The notes under the pieces are model-generated. The model was not told the origin of the DNA. It made no database searches and saw only the letters and a program-made list of their open reading frames with translations. Both the position numbers and the translations under genes were made by a program. Source: an uncultured bacterium (lineage in GTDB: Bacteria > Planctomycetota > UBA1135 > GCA-002686595). From it: 64,000 nt of DNA. The stretch spans positions 372,001 to 436,000 of the forward strand of contig CALJGV010000010.1 of the NCBI GenBank assembly GCA_938075305.1, in the 5' to 3' direction. Below are positions 36,913 through 48,305 of this stretch, piece after piece. The first letter of the stretch is position 1, and the number at the start of each line of letters is the position of its first letter.

Positions 36913-38355
36913 GTGGTGGTGGGCTACACTTCCGTTGCCTTGAAGGTCGTCCTCGTCAACCCGCCCAGCCCGCCCGAGTTCCGCGTCAGCCGCGGGCTCA
37001 TGGGGGGCTTCGGCATGGCGGTGAACCCCGAGTTGCTCTACCCGCCCATCGAGCTGGCTCACGTGGCGGGTGCGCTGCTGGACGACGGGCATGAGGTGGC
37101 GATCGTGGACGGCGACGCCCTCGGCGTGGGGCTGGACGGCGCCCTGGCGAGGGTGGTTGCCGAGGGCCCGGAGCTCGTCGTGCTGGATTCGTCGAGCACC
37201 TCCCTGGACCAGGACCTGGAGCTCGCGGGCCGGGTCCGTGAGGCGACCGGCGCGCTCACGGGAATGCTCGGCAGCCAGGTGACCTTCACACCCGATGAGA
37301 TCTTCGCGGGCGGCCGCATCGACTTCGTGGTCCGGGGTGAGCCCGAGCACACGGTCCAGGAGGTCGCGGGACGCGCCGCGCGCGGCGAGGCGCTCGCGGG
37401 GACTCCGGGGATCACCCGCAGAGCCGAGGGCGGTGAGGTGGTCCACGAGGCCGAGCGGGAGAAGATCGCTGACCTGGACTCGCTCCCGCTCCCCGCGCGG
37501 CAGCTGCTGAACAACAGCGCTTATCGGTTCCCCGGCGTCGACGGCGCCATCACCACGGTCAAGTCCTCCCGGGGCTGTCCGCTGAACTGTTCATTCTGCG
37601 GCTACACCCTGGCCCAGGGCCTTCGCTTCCGCTTCCGGAGCCCGGCCCACGTGCTGCGCGAGCTGGAGGACCTCTACTTCACCCACGGCATTCGCCACGT
37701 GGTCTTCCGCGACCCGATCTTCACCACGCGCAAGGATCGCGTCGCCGAGATCTGTGACGGCATCGTCGCGGCTGGCATGACCGAGCTCGAATGGCAGTGC
37801 GAGACTGCGGTGAAGACGCTCGACCGCGGGTTGCTCGAGAAGATGGCCTTGGCGGGCTGCAAGCACATCTCCCTCGGCGTGGAGTCGGGCAACGACGAGA
37901 TCCAGAAGAAGCACTGTGGCAACAAGCTCAGCGACCTCGAAAAGGCGCACGAGGTCTTCCGGGCGTGCCGGGACGTCGGGATCGAGACCCGCGCCTTCTG
38001 CATGATCGGCTTCCCCGAGGAGACGCCCGCCATGGCGGACGAGACCCTGGCGCTGGTGGACTCCCTGGACCCCGATCAGGTCCAGTTCTGCGCCGTCACC
38101 GCATACCCCGGCACGCCCCTTCATGAGATGCTGCGGGGGACCCGGGAGTTCGACTACGCGTCCATGACGGGATTCCAGGCCCTCGAAGGCAACGAGCACA
38201 TGACGGCCGCGGAGATCGAGGCCAAGATCCGCGAGGGCTACCGACGCTTCTACCGTCGCCCCAAGCGGGTCTTCCGGGAGCTGCGGGACCCGCGGCGGCT
38301 CGCGGGCCGGCTGGCCCGCTACATGACGCTCTTCCGCCGCCGCGCTGCGGTGTGA
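36913..38355 (+). CDS. Radical SAM protein with B12-binding-like N-domain
   Basis: 480 aa from GTG 36913; a TTG at 36940 just before KVVLVNPPSPPEFR may be the real start. Residues 10-170 form the Rossmann-like domain of B12-dependent radical SAM enzymes (VNPPSPPEFR, VAGALLDDGHEVAIVDGDALG), but the DxHxxG lower-ligand His is absent. The radical SAM core has Cys222, Cys226 and Cys229 (RGCPLNCSFCGY), plus SLGVESGNDEIQKK. The fold is typical of modification enzymes for lipids and cofactors. The substrate is unknown. A strong hairpin follows. Confidence 0.9.
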   Translation: MVVGYTSVALKVVLVNPPSPPEFRVSRGLMGGFGMAVNPELLYPPIELAHVAGALLDDGHEVAIVDGDALGVGLDGALARVVAEGPELVVLDSSSTSLDQDLELAGRVREATGALTGMLGSQVTFTPDEIFAGGRIDFVVRGEPEHTVQEVAGRAARGEALAGTPGITRRAEGGEVVHEAEREKIADLDSLPLPARQLLNNSAYRFPGVDGAITTVKSSRGCPLNCSFCGYTLAQGLRFRFRSPAHVLRELEDLYFTHGIRHVVFRDPIFTTRKDRVAEICDGIVAAGMTELEWQCETAVKTLDRGLLEKMALAGCKHISLGVESGNDEIQKKHCGNKLSDLEKAHEVFRACRDVGIETRAFCMIGFPEETPAMADETLALVDSLDPDQVQFCAVTAYPGTPLHEMLRGTREFDYASMTGFQALEGNEHMTAAEIEAKIREGYRRFYRRPKRVFRELRDPRRLAGRLARYMTLFRRRAAV

Positions 38356-38363
38356 ATACGAGA

Positions 38364-38398
38364 GAGGGCCCCGGCGAGCGATGCTCGTCGGGGCCCTC
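38364..38398. terminator. Terminator hairpin after the radical SAM gene
   Basis: GAGGGCCCCG-g-CGAGC (38364-38379) pairs with GCTCG-t-CGGGGCCCTC (38383-38398) across a GAT loop: 15 pairs with one mismatch. It could work in both directions. Confidence 0.7.
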
Positions 38399-38806
38399 CG
38401 CTTCTCGGACCTGCCTCCGACTCCAGACCTTCGCGAGGCGGCGTCGCACCGGTGCGGGCCACCTCTCGGTGTCCGCTGGCCGGATGTCCTGCTCGTCGGA
38501 GACCAAAGGCCTCCTTCACCCGGCCGGGTGCGGTCCTCCGCCGGGGGGGTCCCGGACCATCCGTGAGGACGGGGCCGGGCGACCGCGCTGGCGCTGGAGT
38601 CAAGCTGGTATAGAGCACGCGCGGTCCCTGCTCCGCGCGATCCAGCCTTACATCCGGAGCCCCCGCCGGGACGGGGCACCATTCTCCCCAAATCTCGCCG
38701 CCTGCCCGAGCCCCTGGCTCGGTGACCCAAGGAGCGCTCTTCCACTGACCCGCTCGGGGGCGGGAGCCTCGATCCGCCGACTCTTGCTTGCCGGCTCGGA
38801 CCGACG
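38399..38806. other. Gene-free structured interval
   Basis: About 400 bases with no convincing reading frame on either strand; the frames present are Arg/Pro/Gly-rich shadows. It contains several GC-rich inverted repeats and a TATAGA near 38610. Compared by eye with the bacterial SRP RNA, RNase P RNA and tmRNA hallmarks, it shows none of them. Confidence 0.4.
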
Positions 38807-38971
38807 TCAGGAGGGCGCGTAGCCGGTCTCGGCGAGGTCGACCCAGGTGAGGGTCCCGTCCGAGGGGTCGTAGACCTGGACCCAGGAGTTCCAGCGCACG
38901 ACGATCTGGACCCGACGAGCCTCGGACTCAGGCGCCTCGGGGGCGTCGGCGGGCGGCTCGGAGATCGTCAT
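38807..38971 (-). CDS. Possible 54 aa small protein
   Basis: From ATG 38971: an acidic Pro/Glu-rich start and then a compact segment, RRVQIVVRWNSWVQVYDP, ending LTWVDLAETGYAPS. The aromatic, alternating pattern looks like a real beta-rich peptide rather than a shadow frame. A longer frame to 39049 is possible but looks non-coding. No ribosome-binding site is visible. Unknown function. Confidence 0.4.
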   Translation of the reverse strand: MTISEPPADAPEAPESEARRVQIVVRWNSWVQVYDPSDGTLTWVDLAETGYAPS

Positions 38972-39122
38972 CGCGGAGGGGCAAAAAGGAGGCTCCCCCC
39001 GGGAGGGGATCCGGGAGGAGCCAGGTTCGCACATGAACCATGAGGGCACACATGTCTTCGTCAGCCGGCGGCGCTGCTGGCCCCCTTTGCTTAAAAAAAG
39101 TGCCGCGGTCCCTCCTGGGCCG

Positions 39123-41606
39123 TCAGCGGGTCAGCCGGGGATTGAGGAATCGAACGGGCGTGTCGCTCGTGGTGACCCCGATCCGGCCCTCGGAGATCGA
39201 GGGGGGGCCGTCGATCTTCCCGATGACCTCGCCGTCGATCAGGAACCGCGTGGCCTGGAGGCCGACGTCGATCCCCATGGTGAACTTCTCGCCGGCCTTG
39301 AGGCGTGACTTGGCCTTGAACTGCGGGTCGAACTTGGGCTGGCGGGTCTGCTCGTCGAAGTCGAGGATGCCGGCCCGGCCGCTCTTGCCCAGGCGCACAT
39401 AGCTCTTCTCCCCCGAGAGGCTCCCCGCGTAGGTGAGACCCAGCAGCGGGAAGTCCCCGGCGTCCTCCACGATCACGTCCACCTCGAACAGGAACGTCTT
39501 GGGCGGCTCCTGGATCAAGGAGGCGGTGGCGTAGCCGCCGCCGCAGCGGAGCCCGGTGGTCCCGTCCTCCTCGGCGAAGGCGTCCCAGTTGCCCGAGACC
39601 TCCCAGCCCTCGAGGTCCGAGGGGATGGCCAGCCGGCGCACCCGGCGCACGTCGACCCCTGAGGTCTCCATGATCTCGTCCGCCTGGGCGAGCAGGGTTC
39701 CCTCGCCGCCCACCACGTCGCTCGCGAGCTTGAGGGTCTGCAGGGCGACGCGGGGATACCCCGCCTCCAACCAGCCGTTGGCCTCGGCCGTGGCGGCCTC
39801 CACGAAGGACGAGTAGCTGTCCTCGATGAGCTCTCCCAGGGACCGATTGACCTTCTTGATGCCGGCGAGGCCTGCGGCGGCCGCCTCGGCCCCCGTGCCG
39901 TCGTAGTGGGCGAGGGCGGCGTCGCGGTCGGCCTGGGCGCGTCCCACGGAAACGAGCCGGCGGAAGGCGAAGAGGGCCGCGTCCTGGCTCTTGAGCTGGG
40001 TGAGCGTCTCGCCGAGCAGGCGCAGCGCCAAGGGGTCGTCGGGGCGCTTGCGGAGGGCCCAGCGGAGGGAGTCCACCGCGTACTCGAGCTTCTCGAACTC
40101 GAGCTGCTTCTTGGCGCGCGCGATCAGGACATCCGCCTGCTCGGGGCCGCCGAACTCGATGCGGGAGAGGTTGAGGATCCACTCCTGCCAGCGCCGCTCG
40201 AGGTCCTCGTAGCTCTCCACCCCGGGGAGCTCCGCCTCCTCGACGAAGTACTTCTTGAAGCGCTTGCCGACGTTCTTCTCCTCACCGGAGTCGGTGTAGG
40301 AGAGCATGAAGTCCTTGTAGATCGGCTCGTACACACGCTCGCACGAGTCGTTCTCGTAGTTCATGCAGAAGTACACCATCGCCCACCCGAACGAGTAGTG
40401 GGACCCCGGATACGACCCCGGCGCGAAGTAGGTCACCACGTCCCACAGGTCCACTGCGTCGGGGTGGGGGTCGAGCTTGTCCACGCTGACCGGGTCGCTG
40501 GGGTTCCTGCCGCCGATCTGCATAACGACGCTGCGCAGGCGCGATTCGGGGATGCGGTTGGTCTCGACGAAGCCGCCCGGGAGGATCGCCGCGCCCTCGA
40601 AGTAGCTGGCCGTCCCCTCGTTGAGCCAGGTCGGAATGAGCGCCTTCCAGACCATGCGCGTGAACTGGTGGGAGGCCTCGTGGTAGAGCGTCGTCCAGAG
40701 CTCCTCGATGGACTGCTTCATGAAACCCTCGGCGGTGCGGGGGTCATAGGTGCTCACGCTGTTCTCGGAGGGGCTGTAGAACCCGGCGACGGTGTCACCC
40801 GTGCCCGGGTTGTACGTGTCGAACCCACCCCTCGTCTTCCAGACCCGGACCTCGCACCGACGCATGCTCCCGCCGCCCTTCTTGTAGTCGAAGATCTTCC
40901 GGTAGAACTGGTTCATCTGCTCCATGGCGCTGAGGATGGCCTCGGCCATCTCCACACCCATGTTGGTCTTGATGGTGTAGTTCTTGCCCTTGAGCTCGAA
41001 GGCGTCCTCCCACTCCACGTGCTTGGCGTCGATCCGAGCGATCTCCTTGGCGCTGCGCCGCTGGCGGTTCTTGACCTTGACGGGGACCCCCGACTCCAGC
41101 ATCGCCTGGACCGCCTTCTTGTTCTTGAAGAGCTTCTCGAGCTTGGAGGCAGCGGCTTCGCCGTACGGGGTGCCGTCCAGGCCTCCGAGCATGTCCGCGG
41201 AGTTCGCGTACAGCTTCCCGCTCTGGCAGATCTTCGCCAGCTGCATGATGCTCTTCGCATATGCCCCCGTGGCCGTTCCCAGGGACGGCAGATCGACCCC
41301 GATCTCATCCCGCAGCACCTTCAGGCGCTTGTCCACGGCCTTGGCATCGCGGCCGTCTCCGGCCATGAGCTTCGCGAGCTCCGCGTACCAGAGCGCTGCG
41401 TCGTCGTCGTCCCCGCCGAAGGCTGCCTCCGCCGCCGCCATCAGCAGCTTGGGATCGTCCGGGGCCGATTGAAGCGCGCGCTCGGCCTCCTCGAGGTCGT
41501 CGACCGTGGTCGAGGGGAAGAGCCCCAACCCGACCGTTGCGGTGACGAGGGCGGCGAGCGAGGCGGTGAGGTGGAGGCGGAGGCGATGGCGAGCGGTGAG
41601 ATTCAT
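39123..41606 (-). CDS. DUF1570-like metallopeptidase with TPR and C-terminal beta-sandwich domain
   Basis: 827 aa from ATG 41606. A hydrophobic N-terminus (11-30) suggests export. Residues 195-470 carry a gluzincin-type site: HEASH (309-313) with the third ligand Glu330 in [13 protein letters not shown] helical region with TPR-like repeats (480-690) is followed by a C-terminal jelly-roll resembling DUF1080/concanavalin-type folds (about 700-825: [29 protein letters not shown]). Inference: a secreted or periplasmic peptidase acting on a bound substrate. Divergent from acsA across 225 bases. Confidence 0.82.
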   Translation of the reverse strand: MNLTARHRLRLHLTASLAALVTATVGLGLFPSTTVDDLEEAERALQSAPDDPKLLMAAAEAAFGGDDDDAALWYAELAKLMAGDGRDAKAVDKRLKVLRDEIGVDLPSLGTATGAYAKSIMQLAKICQSGKLYANSADMLGGLDGTPYGEAAASKLEKLFKNKKAVQAMLESGVPVKVKNRQRRSAKEIARIDAKHVEWEDAFELKGKNYTIKTNMGVEMAEAILSAMEQMNQFYRKIFDYKKGGGSMRRCEVRVWKTRGGFDTYNPGTGDTVAGFYSPSENSVSTYDPRTAEGFMKQSIEELWTTLYHEASHQFTRMVWKALIPTWLNEGTASYFEGAAILPGGFVETNRIPESRLRSVVMQIGGRNPSDPVSVDKLDPHPDAVDLWDVVTYFAPGSYPGSHYSFGWAMVYFCMNYENDSCERVYEPIYKDFMLSYTDSGEEKNVGKRFKKYFVEEAELPGVESYEDLERRWQEWILNLSRIEFGGPEQADVLIARAKKQLEFEKLEYAVDSLRWALRKRPDDPLALRLLGETLTQLKSQDAALFAFRRLVSVGRAQADRDAALAHYDGTGAEAAAAGLAGIKKVNRSLGELIEDSYSSFVEAATAEANGWLEAGYPRVALQTLKLASDVVGGEGTLLAQADEIMETSGVDVRRVRRLAIPSDLEGWEVSGNWDAFAEEDGTTGLRCGGGYATASLIQEPPKTFLFEVDVIVEDAGDFPLLGLTYAGSLSGEKSYVRLGKSGRAGILDFDEQTRQPKFDPQFKAKSRLKAGEKFTMGIDVGLQATRFLIDGEVIGKIDGPPSISEGRIGVTTSDTPVRFLNPRLTR

Positions 41607-41831
41607 GATCGAGGGCCAGGTGACTGCGTGCGCCGGGCGAAGGTGACGCGCAGTTCGGGAAGCTCGGCTCGTCTTCGCGACGAGCCCTGGCATTGGAGCA
41701 AGCAGGATTCGAGCGGCCAGCGAATAATCGCAAGCGGTCCAAAGGATAGTGGAGGTGCGCTGGCACGCTTCGTGTCGAGCCATCTTCTCCATAGACTTAC
41801 AGCTCTTCCAGGTAGCCCCATCACCGCGCCC

Positions 41832-43793
41832 ATGTCCCAGTCGATCGAGACGGTCCTCACGGAGGATCGCAGCTTCCCCCCGTCCGAAGAGTTTCGAGGG
41901 GCGGCTCGCCTCGCGGACCGGTCGACCTACGAGCAGATGTGGCGACGGTCCATCGAGGACCCCGACGGGTTCTTCGGGGAGGTCGCGCTGGAGCTGCCCT
42001 GGCTGGAGCCGTTCACTTCTGTCCTGAATTGGTCCGGCGCCCCGGTCGCCCGCTGGTTCGAGGGGGGGAAGCTCAACGTCTCTCACGTCTGCCTGGACCA
42101 GCACGTGGAGGCGGGCCGCGGGGGAGAGGTCGCCCTGGTTTGGGAGGGGGAGCCGGGGGATGAGCGGACGTTCACCTATGCGGAGCTCCTGACAGAGGTC
42201 TGCCGATTCGCCAACGTCCTCAAGGCCCGGGGGGTGGGCAAGGGGGACCGCGTGGCGATCTACATGCCCATGGTGCCCGAGGCGGCCATGGCGATGCTGG
42301 CTTGCGCCAGGATCGGCGCGATCCACTCGGTGGTGTTCGGTGGCTTCAGCGCCCAGTCTCTCACCGACCGGATCGAGGACGGCGGCTGCACGGCGGTGAT
42401 CACCGCTGACGGGGGGTGGCGACGGGGCTCCATCCTGGCGCTCAAGGACGCGGTGGATGAGGCGGTGAAGGACCAGGCCCAGGTGCACACGGTCCTCTGC
42501 GTTCGCCGGACCGAGCAGGCCGTGCAATGGAACGGCGAGCGGGACGTCTGGCTCCACGAGGCCCTCGAGGGGGTGGGGGACGCCTGCGACCCCGAGCCGA
42601 TGGACTCCGAGGATGTGCTCTTCCTCCTCTACACCTCAGGCTCCACGGGCAAGCCCAAGGGGATCGTCCACACGACCGGCGGGTACATCGTCGGCGCCTA
42701 CCTCTCGACCCGGTATGTCTTCGATCTGCGGCCCGGGGACACCTACTGGTGCACCGCTGACGTCGGCTGGATCACTGGGCACAGCTACATCGTCTACGGC
42801 CCGCTCGCCAACGGCGCGCGCATGGTCATGTACGAGGGCGCGCCGAACGCCCCGCACGAAGGCCGCTTCTGGGAGCTGTGCGAGAAGCACAAAGTCAGCA
42901 TCTTCTATACCGCCCCGACGGCGATCCGCGCGTTCATGAAGTGGGGCGACGAGCACGTGGAGAAGTACGACCTCTCCAGCCTGCGGCTCCTCGGAACCGT
43001 GGGGGAGCCCATCAACCCGGCGGCGTGGATCTGGTACCGGGAGAAGGTGGGCGGCGGCCGCTGCCCGATCGTGGACACCTGGTGGCAGACGGAGACCGGC
43101 TCGATCATGCTCACGCCCCTCCCGGGGATGAGCGCCACCAAGCCCGGGTCCGCCATGACGCCCTTCTTCGGCGTGGACGCCGCCATCCTCGACGAGGAGG
43201 GCAACGAGGTCCCCCATGGCGAGGGCGGGCTGCTCGCGATCCGCCGCCCCTGGCCCAGCATGCTGCGCGGGATCTGGGGCGACGAGGCGCGCTACCGGGA
43301 GACCTACTGGTCCCGCTGGGATGGCCGCTACTACATGGCGGGCGACGGCGCCCGCCGCGATGCAGACGGTGACTTCTGGATCATGGGTCGCGTGGACGAC
43401 GTGCTCAACGTCTCCGGGCACCGGCTCTCCACCATGGAGGTTGAGAGCGCGCTCGTGAGCCACGAGGGCGTCGTCGAGGCAGCCGTCGTGGCGCGGCCCG
43501 ACGACCTGACGGGTGAGGCCATCGTGGCCTTCGTCATTCCCTCGGGCGAGGTCGCCGCCGACGGCGGGCTGGCCCTCGGAGCCCAGCTGAAGGGGCACGT
43601 CGCGGACGAGATCGGCAAGCTCGCGCGGCCTGCGGAGATCTGCGTCACCCCGCGGCTTCCCAAGACCCGCAGCGGCAAGATCATGCGGCGGCTCCTCCGA
43701 GCCATCGCCGCCGGCGACGAGATTCGCCAGGACACCACCACGCTCGAGGACCCTTCGATCCTCGACGAGCTTCGATCCGGAGTGAAAGCATGA
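41832..43793 (+). CDS. acsA: Acetyl-CoA synthetase
   Basis: 653 aa from ATG 41832. It has the ACS N-terminal cap ([20 protein letters not shown]), the P-loop-like [19 protein letters not shown], acetate-pocket residues in [11 protein letters not shown], the hinge region and [16 protein letters not shown], and a C-terminal [12 protein letters not shown] whose Lys is the conserved catalytic and acetylation-regulated site. It activates acetate to acetyl-CoA via acetyl-AMP. Its stop overlaps the next gene by 4 bases (ATGA). Confidence 0.97.
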   Translation: MSQSIETVLTEDRSFPPSEEFRGAARLADRSTYEQMWRRSIEDPDGFFGEVALELPWLEPFTSVLNWSGAPVARWFEGGKLNVSHVCLDQHVEAGRGGEVALVWEGEPGDERTFTYAELLTEVCRFANVLKARGVGKGDRVAIYMPMVPEAAMAMLACARIGAIHSVVFGGFSAQSLTDRIEDGGCTAVITADGGWRRGSILALKDAVDEAVKDQAQVHTVLCVRRTEQAVQWNGERDVWLHEALEGVGDACDPEPMDSEDVLFLLYTSGSTGKPKGIVHTTGGYIVGAYLSTRYVFDLRPGDTYWCTADVGWITGHSYIVYGPLANGARMVMYEGAPNAPHEGRFWELCEKHKVSIFYTAPTAIRAFMKWGDEHVEKYDLSSLRLLGTVGEPINPAAWIWYREKVGGGRCPIVDTWWQTETGSIMLTPLPGMSATKPGSAMTPFFGVDAAILDEEGNEVPHGEGGLLAIRRPWPSMLRGIWGDEARYRETYWSRWDGRYYMAGDGARRDADGDFWIMGRVDDVLNVSGHRLSTMEVESALVSHEGVVEAAVVARPDDLTGEAIVAFVIPSGEVAADGGLALGAQLKGHVADEIGKLARPAEICVTPRLPKTRSGKIMRRLLRAIAAGDEIRQDTTTLEDPSILDELRSGVKA

Positions 43794-46771
43794 GCCGACC
43801 TATCCTCGCCACCCTCGCGCTCCTCCTGGCTCCCCCGGGGCTGGCGGAGGGGGACCTGCCCACGAAGCGCTCGGACATCCTCCCGGAGGTGGATCAGATC
43901 ATCGCGAGCCACGACTGCCTCGCGTGTCACGATCCCGAGTCGAGCGTCCGGGAGCGCCTCGATCCGATCCTGGCGCCGGACCTGGCCGGAGTCACAGGGA
44001 GGGTCGACCGACGCTGGCTCGTGGACTTCCTGGCGAACCCGAGGGAGACCCGCCCCGGGACGGGTCACCCCCACCAGCTCGCCGGCCTCGAGGCGGAGGG
44101 GCGCCAGCAGGCCGCCGAGGGCCTCGCGGCCTTCCTCGCGGCGAACGGCGCCACGCGGAGTCAGGTCGGAGAGCCGGTCGAGGAGACCAGCGACTCCGGA
44201 ACGGTGGAGCGGGGCCGCAAGCTCTTCCACACGGTCGGCTGTGTCGCGTGCCATGGTCCGCTGGAGGACGCCTACGACCTCGAGATCACCCTCGTGGAAC
44301 TCGAGGCCGAGCTGCTCGCCGCTGAGGAGGCGTGGGAGGTCTTCGAGGACGAGGGTGAAGAGGACGACGAGGAGCCCCTCCTGGTCCGACCCGGGACCCT
44401 CGATCCGGACCCTCACCCGCTCCCCACGGACCTTACTCGGAAGTACCGGATCAGCACGCTGGCCGCCTTCCTGGAGGACCCGGTCTCGGTGCGCCCCTCG
44501 GGGCACTGCCCGTCCATGGGCCTCGAGGCGGACGAGGCGCTGGCCATGTCCGCTTACCTGCTGCGCGCCCAGTCCCAGCGCCGCGACGGGAGCCAGGAGC
44601 GCCGACCGGGGCTGATGGTGAACGTGTACGAGGGGTCGAACCTCCAGCAGGGGGGGCTCGCGCGCCTCGACGAGCTCAAGCCCGTCGCGACGGAGGTCGT
44701 GCAGGCAATCAACGTCGAACCGCGCACCCGCGATGACCAGTTCGGGCTGCGCTTCACGGGGTTCCTCGAGGTTCCTTCCGAGGGGACGTATCGCTTCCAC
44801 CTCGGGTCGGACGACGGCTCGCGGTTGCACATCGCCGGGGAGATGGTCGTGGACAACGGCGGCATCCACGGCACCAAGGTCATCTCGGGCAGCGTCGATC
44901 TCCTCGCCGGCTCGGTCCCCATCGAGGTGACCTTCTTCGAGGCGGCGGGCGGTGAGGCGCTCTCGCTGGAGTGGGAGGGACCCGGGGTAGAGCGTGGGCC
45001 GCTGCCCCCCGAGCGACTGTGGCACTGGCCCCTCATCTACCGGGTGCTTGGGGCGGACGGGAAGCCCCTCGAGGACGAGGGCGCGGCCCCGCCGCAGCCG
45101 CAGCTGGTGGAGCGCGGGCGCAAGGCCTTCGCGCGGTTGGGCTGCGCGGCGTGCCACGCCGGTGTGCTCCCCGGGCCGGCGCCCGAGGTGGTCCGGAGGC
45201 CCCCGTCCCTGGACGACCTCGACGGGGCGCGCCCGGGGCAGCTCCTCTGCCTGCGGCCCAACGGGCGGTATGGGTTCGAGCCTGACGTCGCAGGCCAGCT
45301 GATCGCGGCCTTCGTGCGTCCTGCCGGGATCGCCGCCGACGGGCAGTCCGCAGACGCCGCCGTCCAGCGGCGGCTCGCAGGTCGCCGCTGCTACTCCTGC
45401 CACCGGCGGGACGACATCGGCGGCGTGCACCCCGAGCTCCAGGTGTTCTACGTGGGGGATGAGGAGGCCGAGCTGGGCGACCAGGGCCGCTTCCCTCCGA
45501 CCCTTTCCGCGGTGGGCAGGAAGTTCCGTCCGGACGTGCTCCGCGCGGCCCTCCGGGGCGAGGAGCGGGTGCGGCCTTACCTGTCGACCCGCATGCCGCG
45601 CATGGGCGCGCGCGGTGTGGACGGCCTCGCAGAGATGCTCGAGTCGTCGGACGCCAAGGCGCCCGACGAGGTGGCTGCGGCGCCCGCCTGTGATATGGAG
45701 TTGACCGCGGACGGCCGGCGCCTCGCTGGGACGAGAGGCCTGGGCTGTGTCCAGTGCCACCGGTTCCTCGGGACCGAGAGCCTCGGCGTTCAGGCCATCG
45801 ACATGGGGCAGATGCACCGTCGACTTCGGTACGAGTGGTTCCACGACCTCCTCATGAACCCCGCCAACGTCGATCTCGACGCCCGCATGGCCAACCTCTG
45901 GGTGGAGGGCGAGAGCCCGGTCCAGGGCATCGCCGGCGGCGACATCGAGACCCAGATCGAATCCATCTGGTGCTGGCTCGGTGGGGAGGAGAACATGGCG
46001 CCGCCCCCCGGCCTCGAGACCGGCCCCTGGGCCTTCGAGGTGGACGCGACGGAGGAGCCCCGGACGGTGGCGGTCTTCATGGAGGGGGTGTCGCCGCGAG
46101 TCCTCTGCGTGGGCTCCCCGACCGGGCTGCACTTCGCCTTCGACGAGCAGAACGCCCGACTGGTGAAGGCCTGGCGCGGTCGCTTCCTCAACGCCGAGAA
46201 GACCTGGAAGGGTCGAGCCGGCGGCCTCGAGACGCCCGCGTCAGAGGACACGGTCGACTTCAGCCCAGGCCTCCCGGTCGTGCCCTTCAGCTCGATGAAC
46301 GAGCCGTGGCCGACGGCGGTCGGCGCGGAGGCCGGGGCGCGGATCCTGGGACGGACGGCCCATCCGGACGGCTCGATGACCTTCCGCTACGCGGTGGGGG
46401 ACCTGCGGGTCGTGGAGCTCGTCCAGCCCGTCGAGGTGATCGTCGAGGAGGGGGCCGGAACGGCTCCTGGCGCGCGTCTCGGCGTGGAGCGGACCTTCAC
46501 CGTCCGCGCACCGCTCGGGACCGCGGTCATGGCGCGGCCCCTCGCGGCTCGCCGCTTCGAGAGCCTCGGCGCTGGGCGCTGGAGCATCGACGGCGGCCCC
46601 TGGCCGGTGTTCGAGCTCGATGAGCAGAGCGCTCGGCTGGCACGGGTCGTCGAGGCGTCAGCGGAGGGAGAGTCCTTCACGGCCGAGATCCGCATTCCCA
46701 TTCACATGCTCCCGGAAGAACCCGGCAGCCAGACCCTCGTCGGTACGTTCTCTTGGAGGTATGCGTGGTGA
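43790..46771 (+). CDS. Exported pentahaem c-type cytochrome with PA14 domain
   Basis: 993 aa with a signal peptide (1-19, cut near LAEG). Five CxxCH haem sites: 43-47, 151-155, 452-456, 534-538 and 653-657. A PA14-like carbohydrate-binding beta barrel lies between the second and third (about 273-400: [27 protein letters not shown]). The C-terminal third is beta-rich and resembles cytochrome-domain sandwich modules. Inference: a periplasmic or surface electron carrier bound to a glycan. It overlaps acsA and the propeller gene by 4 bases each, so the three are made together. Confidence 0.9.
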   Translation: MSRPILATLALLLAPPGLAEGDLPTKRSDILPEVDQIIASHDCLACHDPESSVRERLDPILAPDLAGVTGRVDRRWLVDFLANPRETRPGTGHPHQLAGLEAEGRQQAAEGLAAFLAANGATRSQVGEPVEETSDSGTVERGRKLFHTVGCVACHGPLEDAYDLEITLVELEAELLAAEEAWEVFEDEGEEDDEEPLLVRPGTLDPDPHPLPTDLTRKYRISTLAAFLEDPVSVRPSGHCPSMGLEADEALAMSAYLLRAQSQRRDGSQERRPGLMVNVYEGSNLQQGGLARLDELKPVATEVVQAINVEPRTRDDQFGLRFTGFLEVPSEGTYRFHLGSDDGSRLHIAGEMVVDNGGIHGTKVISGSVDLLAGSVPIEVTFFEAAGGEALSLEWEGPGVERGPLPPERLWHWPLIYRVLGADGKPLEDEGAAPPQPQLVERGRKAFARLGCAACHAGVLPGPAPEVVRRPPSLDDLDGARPGQLLCLRPNGRYGFEPDVAGQLIAAFVRPAGIAADGQSADAAVQRRLAGRRCYSCHRRDDIGGVHPELQVFYVGDEEAELGDQGRFPPTLSAVGRKFRPDVLRAALRGEERVRPYLSTRMPRMGARGVDGLAEMLESSDAKAPDEVAAAPACDMELTADGRRLAGTRGLGCVQCHRFLGTESLGVQAIDMGQMHRRLRYEWFHDLLMNPANVDLDARMANLWVEGESPVQGIAGGDIETQIESIWCWLGGEENMAPPPGLETGPWAFEVDATEEPRTVAVFMEGVSPRVLCVGSPTGLHFAFDEQNARLVKAWRGRFLNAEKTWKGRAGGLETPASEDTVDFSPGLPVVPFSSMNEPWPTAVGAEAGARILGRTAHPDGSMTFRYAVGDLRVVELVQPVEVIVEEGAGTAPGARLGVERTFTVRAPLGTAVMARPLAARRFESLGAGRWSIDGGPWPVFELDEQSARLARVVEASAEGESFTAEIRIPIHMLPEEPGSQTLVGTFSWRYAW

Positions 46772-48291
46772 TCCAACTCCTGCTCCTGGCCACTCTCACG
46801 GGCTTCAGCCCTTCTTCCGCCCTGGCCCTCTCCAGGCCCTCCTACCAGGAGCCGCCCAGCCGGGCCGAGCGTGAGGCCCGCGCCTATCGCGTGACCTCAT
46901 GTCCCCTCCCCGAGGGGGTCTCGCTCGAGATCGGCGGCCTCGAGGTCGTCCCCGGCCCTGCCGGGCCGCGGGTCCTCGCGGTGACCCGGCGCGGCGAGAT
47001 GTGGGGCGTGGACGGCTTCGCCGGCGGCGACATCGCCGAGGAACCCACGTTCGTGCGAGTGGCAGATGGGCTCCACGAGCCCCTCGGCCTCCTCCAGGAT
47101 GGGGACGCCCTGCTCGTCGCATGCCGCGGCAAGCTGGTTCGCCTCCAGGACACGGACGGAGACCACGTGTACGAGACCCATGACTCGGTCACGGACTGGT
47201 GGCGGATCAGCGGGAACTACCACGAGTACAACTTCGGCCCGGCGCCCGGGATCGACGGGAGCTACTGGATCACCACCAACAAGCCCTTCGGCGCGCAGCC
47301 GTTCGGGCGGGTGACGTGGCGCGGGTACGCGCTCCGGATCACACCCGACGGCGAGGTGACGCCCATGTGCGCGGGGCTCCGCTCCCCGGCGGGTGTGAAC
47401 ACCTCTCCCACGGGCGAGGTGTTCTACACGGACAACCAGGGCGAGTGGTGCGGCGCCAGCAAGCTGAGCCTCCTGAGGCCCGGGAGCTATCACGGACACC
47501 CGCACGGGATCGGCAGCACGGATCTCCCCGAGTGGCCGTGGCCGCGTCCGGCGGCCCTGCCCGAGGGTCAGCTGTTCTCGGACATCGCCGCCTCCGGGGA
47601 CTTCCCGGCCTTCCAGATGCCGAGCGTGTGGTTCCCCCACGGTGAGATGGGGCGTAGCCCCGCCGGATTCGTGTGGGACGAGAGCGGCGGGAAGTTCGGG
47701 CCCTTCGAGGGCCAGATCTTCGTGGCGGACCAGTACGACGCGGCGGTCTTCAGGGTCGACCTGGAGCGCGTCGGGTCCCAGTGGCAGGGCGCGTGCTTCC
47801 GCTTCCGCGAGGGGCTGGCGTGCGGAGTGATTCGCGTGCGGTTCACCGAGGAAGGGGCGCTCCTCCTCGGCGAGACCGACCGCGGGTGGGGCTCGCGTGG
47901 CTCCCTCACCGAGGGGCTGCAGCGCCTCGATTGGACGGGCGTCATGCCATTTGAGATCCACACGATGCGGCTGCTCGAGGACCGGCCGGGCTTCCGCCTG
48001 CGCTTCACGGCGCCGGCCAGCGCGGAGTCCATGGCGGAGCTCTCCAGCTACACGATGGAGAGCTACACCTACCAGTCGACCCAGCGCTATGGCAGCGCCG
48101 AGCTCTCCCGCGAGAACCCCACGCTGCGCGAGGCGGTGCCCCACGAGGACGGGCTGGGCGTGGATCTCGTCTTCGACGGCCTCCGCGAGGGTTTCGTCCA
48201 CGAGCTTGACGCCTCGGGGGTGAGGTCCGCCGACGGGACGCTCGATCTGCTTCACCCCAAGGGGTACTACACGCTGGTCAGGATGCGCTGA
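46768..48291 (+). CDS. Exported PQQ-type beta-propeller protein (glucose/sorbosone dehydrogenase-like)
   Basis: 507 aa from GTG 46768, set by GGAGGT at 46755-46760. A signal peptide (1-21) is followed by a six-bladed propeller pattern like the planctomycete membrane-bound dehydrogenases paired with cytochromes: EPLGLLQDGDALLVACRGKLVRLQDTDGD (in two runs), NYHEYNFGPAPG, SPAGVNTSPTGEVFYTDNQGEW, DQYDAAVFRV and GETDRGWGSRG. The last ~110 residues form a separate beta domain. Inference: oxidises a sugar or polyol and passes electrons to the upstream pentahaem protein. Confidence 0.85.
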   Translation: MIQLLLLATLTGFSPSSALALSRPSYQEPPSRAEREARAYRVTSCPLPEGVSLEIGGLEVVPGPAGPRVLAVTRRGEMWGVDGFAGGDIAEEPTFVRVADGLHEPLGLLQDGDALLVACRGKLVRLQDTDGDHVYETHDSVTDWWRISGNYHEYNFGPAPGIDGSYWITTNKPFGAQPFGRVTWRGYALRITPDGEVTPMCAGLRSPAGVNTSPTGEVFYTDNQGEWCGASKLSLLRPGSYHGHPHGIGSTDLPEWPWPRPAALPEGQLFSDIAASGDFPAFQMPSVWFPHGEMGRSPAGFVWDESGGKFGPFEGQIFVADQYDAAVFRVDLERVGSQWQGACFRFREGLACGVIRVRFTEEGALLLGETDRGWGSRGSLTEGLQRLDWTGVMPFEIHTMRLLEDRPGFRLRFTAPASAESMAELSSYTMESYTYQSTQRYGSAELSRENPTLREAVPHEDGLGVDLVFDGLREGFVHELDASGVRSADGTLDLLHPKGYYTLVRMR

Positions 48292-48305
48292 TCCGCGGGG
48301 CGAGG

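Noticed and set aside
38399..38806. SRP RNA, RNase P RNA or tmRNA
   Set aside because: None of the conserved core strings of these RNAs was found on either strand.
39906..41831. Extended N-terminus of acsA back to 39906
   Set aside because: This part lies opposite the metallopeptidase gene and is low-complexity; ACS similarity starts at ATG 41832.
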